From contig SDZP01000148.1 of NCBI GenBank assembly GCA_004144935.1, forward strand, positions 1 through 8,209: a stretch of DNA of 8,209 nt, given 5' to 3'. Origin of the DNA: Caulobacteraceae bacterium. GTDB taxonomy: Bacteria > Pseudomonadota > Alphaproteobacteria > Caulobacterales > Caulobacteraceae. A program made the position numbers and the translations under genes. Below the pieces are notes generated by a model, which was not told the DNA's origin, made no database searches, and saw only the letters and a program-made list of their open reading frames with translations. The first letter of the stretch is position 1, and the number at the start of each line of letters is the position of its first letter. Of the stretch, positions 5,650 through 8,209 are shown piece by piece.

Positions 5650-6105
5650 ATGCGGGGCAGGGTCCTTTCCTACACCGACCTGGACGGCACGGGGCTGATC
5701 AGCGCCGACGACGGCCAGCGCTACGGCTTCACGCGCGGCGACCTGGGCGGCGGGGTGCGCAGTGTCGTGCCGGGGACCGAGGTCGATTTCGAACTGCAGG
5801 ACGGCGCGGCCCGCAACATCTACGTCACCACCCCGGCCTACGGCGGCCTGTCGGGCGACAAGAACAAGATCGTCGCCGCCCTGCTGGCCTTCTTCCTGGG
5901 CTGGCTGGGCATCCACAAGTTTTACCTCGGCAAGACCAACGCCGGCATCATCATGGCCCTCTGCGGCACCATCGGCTGGATCCTGTTCGCCATCCCGCCG
6001 ATGGTCGTGGGCCTGATCGCCTTCATCGAGTTCATTATCTACCTGGTGAAGTCGGACCAGCAATTCCACGAGGACTATGTGGTGGGCGACAAGAGCTGGT
6101 TCTGA
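5650..6105 (+). CDS. TM2-domain membrane protein with cold-shock-like N-terminal domain
   Basis: This 151-residue protein has two parts. Residues 1-50 resemble a small OB-fold of the cold-shock type: GRVLSY, then a Gly-rich turn and GLISADDGQRYGF (15-27), a conserved Asp-Leu and the closing PGTEVDFEL (41-49). Residues 71-133 form a TM2 domain: a charged lead-in (DKNK), helix 1 at about 74-88, the family motif HKFYLG (89-94), and a second hydrophobic region at about 99-133. TM2 proteins are widespread and their bacterial function is mostly unknown. The cold-shock-like part may bind nucleic acid or simply be a structural cap; the aromatic RNA-binding motifs of classical CspA are not clearly conserved. 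The ATG at 5650 has AGAGGG upstream. The 69-base leader carries a promoter-like site and a hairpin, so it may be transcribed separately from the nuo genes. It is convergent with the next gene across only 4 bases. Confidence 0.88.
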   Translation: MRGRVLSYTDLDGTGLISADDGQRYGFTRGDLGGGVRSVVPGTEVDFELQDGAARNIYVTTPAYGGLSGDKNKIVAALLAFFLGWLGIHKFYLGKTNAGIIMALCGTIGWILFAIPPMVVGLIAFIEFIIYLVKSDQQFHEDYVVGDKSWF

Positions 6106-6109
6106 GGTT

Positions 6110-6436
6110 TTAGGGCAGTTCGACAACGGCGCGGCCGGCTTTCAGGCGCGCAAGAGCCTGTGGCCAAGCCTGGCGAACCTGTCGCATCATTTCGCCAACT
6201 CGCATGTTGCCCAGACGAATCCAGACAACGGTCGGCCCCTCCGTGGCCGCGCGCCGAAGCGCGAAATCGCGGTCTTTGGTTATGATGACCGCCCCCGCCT
6301 CAATGCAGGTGAGCCATATGTCGGCGTCGGCCGCGCCACCCAGGCCTCGCTCGTGAATATGGGCCGCCTCGTGACCTGTCGTCTTGAGCCAGGTTGCGAG
6401 GGCAGGCGGCAGCTGCTCATCGACGATGAACTTCAC
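6110..6436 (-). CDS. DUF5615 PIN-like protein, probable toxin (VapC45-like)
   Basis: This 108-residue protein has the DUF5615 pattern, a PIN-like fold related to Mut7-C and to the Mycobacterium tuberculosis VapC45 toxin. Acidic residues expected in the metal-binding nuclease site are present: Asp6-Glu7 in FIVDEQLP, Asp39 in DADIW, and Asp55 and Asp57 in ITKDRDF. The segment PTVVWIRLGNMR (68-79) is also typical, with a conserved Asn. The start is GTG at 6436-6434, overlapping the stop of the upstream DUF433 gene as GTGA, so the pair is translationally coupled with the putative antitoxin first. A ribonuclease role is inferred from the fold; many DUF5615 proteins are uncharacterised. The gene faces against the nuo operon and ends 4 bases from the end of the TM2 gene. 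It appears intact. Confidence 0.87.
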   Translation of the reverse strand: MKFIVDEQLPPALATWLKTTGHEAAHIHERGLGGAADADIWLTCIEAGAVIITKDRDFALRRAATEGPTVVWIRLGNMRVGEMMRQVRQAWPQALARLKAGRAVVELP

Positions 6437-6657
6437 TCAGCAGCGATGATCGGCTTGCCGATCTCCGATGCCGCGTAGTTGAGCGCTGCGGGAATGTCTT
6501 CCAGTTCAAGATAAGGGAAGTCGGCAACAATCTCCTCAGCGGTCATGCCCGCCGCGAGGAGCCCCAACAGTTCGGCCACAGGAAAACGCAGCCCGCGAAT
6601 GCAGGGCTTGCCACCGAGTTTTCCCGGCTCCGCGGTGATGCGTTCAGCGATGACCAT
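6433..6657 (-). CDS. DUF433 protein, probable antitoxin of the DUF5615 partner
   Basis: This 74-residue protein matches the DUF433 pattern: an opening with RITAEPGKLGGKPCIRG (6-22), then a helix-turn-helix-like core (FPVAELLGLLAAGMTAEEIVADFPYLELEDIPAALNYAA split over residues 25-63). DUF433 proteins are commonly encoded directly upstream of DUF5615 genes and act as antitoxins in VapBC45-type pairs; repression of their own promoter is likely by analogy. The start at 6657-6655 gives the usual family length and begins just before the conserved core. The open frame runs 37 codons further upstream to 6768, but that part lacks family similarity and overlaps the likely promoter and operator region. 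A short purine stretch (ACGGAAA) lies about 15 bases upstream, so the ribosome-binding site is weak. The stop overlaps the start of the toxin-like gene. Confidence 0.87.
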   Translation of the reverse strand: MVIAERITAEPGKLGGKPCIRGLRFPVAELLGLLAAGMTAEEIVADFPYLELEDIPAALNYAASEIGKPIIAAE

Positions 6658-6800
6658 GCCCGAATTTACATCATTTCCGTCGCTCGAACCATGGTCGCCA
6701 ATTCTGGCCAGATGAGACCCGTTCTCAATGCGACCCCACCCCTTGAACCTCAACGGAAACCGGTGCACTCAGCCGCCCAATTGTTAGTCCCGGACGAACT
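6658..6800. promoter_or_regulatory. Divergent intergenic region between DUF433 and nuoG
   Basis: This 143-base gap must hold the promoter of the DUF433/DUF5615 pair (leftward) and possibly one for nuoG (rightward). It is less G+C-rich than the nuo genes, especially at 6661-6710. Two short perfect palindromes occur, ACCATGGT (6688-6695) and TCTGGCCAGA (6703-6712), about 31 and 46 bases upstream of the DUF433 start. They could be operators bound by the antitoxin. TTGAAC at 6743-6748 is the only -35-like sequence I see toward nuoG, and no convincing -10 follows. No terminator is visible. Confidence 0.45.
6703..6712. promoter_or_regulatory. Palindrome TCTGGCCAGA, candidate operator of the toxin-antitoxin pair
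   Basis: This is a perfect 10-base inverted repeat upstream of the DUF433 gene, with the 8-base palindrome ACCATGGT (6688-6695) 7 bases away on the gene side. Paired palindromes near the promoter are typical of autoregulated toxin-antitoxin operons. Ten-base palindromes also occur by chance, so the call is weak. Confidence 0.3.
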
Positions 6801-8209
6801 ATGCCCAAAGCCAAGGTCAACGGCGTCGAGGTCGAATTCGAGCCCGGCATGACGGTGCTCCAGGTGGCCGAGATCGCGGGGGAGGAAATCCCCCGGTTCT
6901 GCTACCACGAGCGCCTCAGCATCGCCGGCAACTGCCGCATGTGCCTGGTCGAGGTCAAACCTGGCCCGCCCAAGCCGCAGGCCAGCTGCGCCCTGCCGGC
7001 GGCCGAGGGCCAGGAGATCTTCACCCGCACGCCGATGGTCAAGAAGGCGCGCGAAGGGGTGATGGAGTTCCTGCTCATCAACCACCCGCTGGACTGCCCG
7101 ATCTGCGACCAGGGCGGCGAGTGCGACCTGCAGGACCAGGCGATGGGCTATGGGCGGGACGATTCCCGCTATGGCGAGAACAAGCGCGCCGTCGAAGAAA
7201 AAGAGATGGGCCCGCTCATCAAGACGGTGATGACGCGCTGCATCCAGTGCACCCGCTGCGTGCGGTTCATCACCGAGGTCGCGGGCGTGCCGGAGATCGG
7301 CCTGATCTCGCGCGGCGAAGACGTGGAGATCACCACCTACCTGGGCGCCGCGGTGACCAGTGAACTGTCGGGCAACGTCAATGACCTCTGCCCGGTCGGC
7401 GCTCTGACGCACCGACCCTGGGCCTTCAACTACCGGCCCTGGGAACTGAAGAAGACCCAGAGCATCGACGTCATGGACGCGCTGGGCAGCGCCATCCGCG
7501 TCGACAGCCGCGGCTCGGCCGTGCTGCGCGTGCTGCCGCGCGTCAACGAAGACATCAACGAGGAGTGGCTGAGCGACAAGAGCCGCTACGCCGTCGACGG
7601 CCTGGGCCGTCAGCGCCTCGACCGGCCCTATGTCCGCACCGGCGGCAAGCTCAGCCCCGCGACCTGGCCCGAAGCCTTCGCCGCCATCGCCGGCAAGCTC
7701 GCCTCGACCAGCCCTGAGAAGGTCGGCGTCATCGCCGGCGACCTGCAGGACGCCGAATCGATGAAGGCGGCGCTGGATCTGTTCACCTCGCTGGGCGTGA
7801 AGAACCTCGACTGCCGCCAGGATGGTTCGGCGCTCGGCACCGGCCCGCGCGAAAGCTGGCTGTTCAATTCCACCTTGGCCGGCGTCGAGAACGCCGACGT
7901 GGTGCTGATCGTCGGGGCCAACCCGCGCACCGAGGCCGCCGTGTTCAACACCCGCCTGCGCAAGCAGTGGGTGGCCGGCAAGACCCGCATCGGTCTGATC
8001 GGCCAGCAGGTCGATCTGACCTATAGCTATGACTACCTCGGCGCCGGCGCCTCGTCACTGTCGGGCCTGGCCAAGTCGAAGTCCGACTTCGTGGCCGCCT
8101 TCAAGGCCGCCGAGCGGCCGGCCATCATCGTCGGCGCGGGCGCCTTTGCCCGTGAAGACGGCGCGGCGGTGCTCAAGGCGCTGGCCGGGGTGGCCAAGAC
8201 CTTCAACGT
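6801..8209 (+). CDS. nuoG: NADH-quinone oxidoreductase subunit G (NuoG, 75 kDa subunit), 3'-truncated
   Basis: The first 469 residues of NuoG are present; the family is usually about 690 residues, and the frame stays open to the window end. NuoG carries the iron-sulfur chain from NuoF toward NuoB. Its ferredoxin-like N-terminus holds the 2Fe-2S cluster N1b (Cys34, Cys45, Cys48, Cys63). The next segment holds the 4Fe-4S cluster N5 (His95, Cys99, Cys102, Cys108). Cluster N4 is held by Cys147, Cys150, Cys153 and Cys197. From about residue 215 a molybdopterin-oxidoreductase-like domain begins, with SIDVMDALGS as in mitochondrial NDUFS1. The extra N7 cysteines found in E. coli and Thermus are absent, as expected for alphaproteobacteria. 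The ATG at 6801 has a modest GGACGA ribosome-binding sequence (6792-6797). A leftward gene pair separates it from nuoF and the rest of the operon. Confidence 0.97.
   Translation, partial: MPKAKVNGVEVEFEPGMTVLQVAEIAGEEIPRFCYHERLSIAGNCRMCLVEVKPGPPKPQASCALPAAEGQEIFTRTPMVKKAREGVMEFLLINHPLDCPICDQGGECDLQDQAMGYGRDDSRYGENKRAVEEKEMGPLIKTVMTRCIQCTRCVRFITEVAGVPEIGLISRGEDVEITTYLGAAVTSELSGNVNDLCPVGALTHRPWAFNYRPWELKKTQSIDVMDALGSAIRVDSRGSAVLRVLPRVNEDINEEWLSDKSRYAVDGLGRQRLDRPYVRTGGKLSPATWPEAFAAIAGKLASTSPEKVGVIAGDLQDAESMKAALDLFTSLGVKNLDCRQDGSALGTGPRESWLFNSTLAGVENADVVLIVGANPRTEAAVFNTRLRKQWVAGKTRIGLIGQQVDLTYSYDYLGAGASSLSGLAKSKSDFVAAFKAAERPAIIVGAGAFAREDGAAVLKALAGVAKTFN

Noticed and set aside
5386..6126. A 246-codon minus-strand frame opposite the TM2 gene
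   Set aside because: The plus strand encodes a recognisable TM2 domain, and the antisense product shows no domain.
6077..6478. A 133-codon plus-strand frame across the DUF5615 gene
   Set aside because: The minus strand has clear DUF5615 and DUF433 similarity with an overlapping stop/start junction; the plus frame is unstructured and overlaps the TM2 gene end.
6658..6768. An N-terminal extension of the DUF433 protein
   Set aside because: The extra 37 residues lack similarity to the family and cover the likely promoter and palindromes; the internal ATG at 6657 gives the normal length.
6750..7412. A 220-codon minus-strand frame opposite the start of nuoG
   Set aside because: It is a shadow of nuoG, in which all twelve cluster ligands are intact on the plus strand.
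7400..7560. N7 cluster cysteines in NuoG
   Set aside because: I searched the region after Cys197 for the extra CxxCxxxC ligands and found none. Absence is normal for alphaproteobacterial and mitochondrial NuoG, so it is not an anomaly.
1..8209. CRISPR array, tRNA, rRNA or insertion sequence
   Set aside because: No regularly spaced repeats, cloverleaf-like segments, transposase or terminal inverted repeats were found by eye on either strand.

Overview
The window is a stretch of the nuo operon, encoding the peripheral arm of respiratory complex I (NADH:quinone oxidoreductase), from a high-G+C alphaproteobacterium, most likely of the Caulobacterales (Caulobacter/Phenylobacterium-like). The lineage call rests on four things: nuoC and nuoD are separate genes rather than fused as in enterobacteria; the subunit sequences resemble mitochondrial ones; NuoG lacks the extra N7 cluster cysteines; and one promoter-like site resembles the Caulobacter housekeeping consensus. 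The genus is inferred, not proven.

Layout, left to right. The 3' half of nuoB (1-273) is followed by nuoC (270-914) and nuoD (911-2161), joined by 4-base ATGA overlaps. A 36-codon hydrophobic small ORF (2158-2268) overlaps the nuoD stop in the same way. Then come nuoE (2300-2986), two small two-helix membrane proteins (2995-3234 and 3231-3509), a spacer with two GC-rich hairpins, and nuoF (3583-4902). Two unrecognised three-helix membrane proteins follow (4907-5239 and 5236-5580), then a TM2-domain protein with a cold-shock-like N-terminus (5650-6105) that may have its own promoter. On the opposite strand lies a compact DUF433/DUF5615 gene pair (6657 down to 6110), a VapBC45-like toxin-antitoxin candidate. 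A 143-base divergent gap leads to nuoG (6801 to the window end, incomplete).

How the genes work together. NuoE, NuoF and NuoG form the NADH-oxidising module: FMN in NuoF, and iron-sulfur clusters in all three. NuoB, NuoC and NuoD form the quinone-reducing connecting module, with cluster N2 in NuoB and the quinone pocket between NuoB and NuoD. All cluster ligands that fall inside the window are present. The small membrane proteins are co-oriented and mostly translationally coupled with nuo genes. They may be accessory or assembly factors or passengers; their sequences do not show which.

The unusual part is 3510-6800. Five non-nuo genes and an antisense toxin-antitoxin-like cassette separate nuoF and nuoG from their neighbours. 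I see no terminator between the TM2 gene and the cassette. Transcription into nuoG must therefore either run antisense through the cassette or start from a promoter in the 6658-6800 gap. I see no clearly new system; the best leads are the small-protein set and the cassette inside an essential-type operon.
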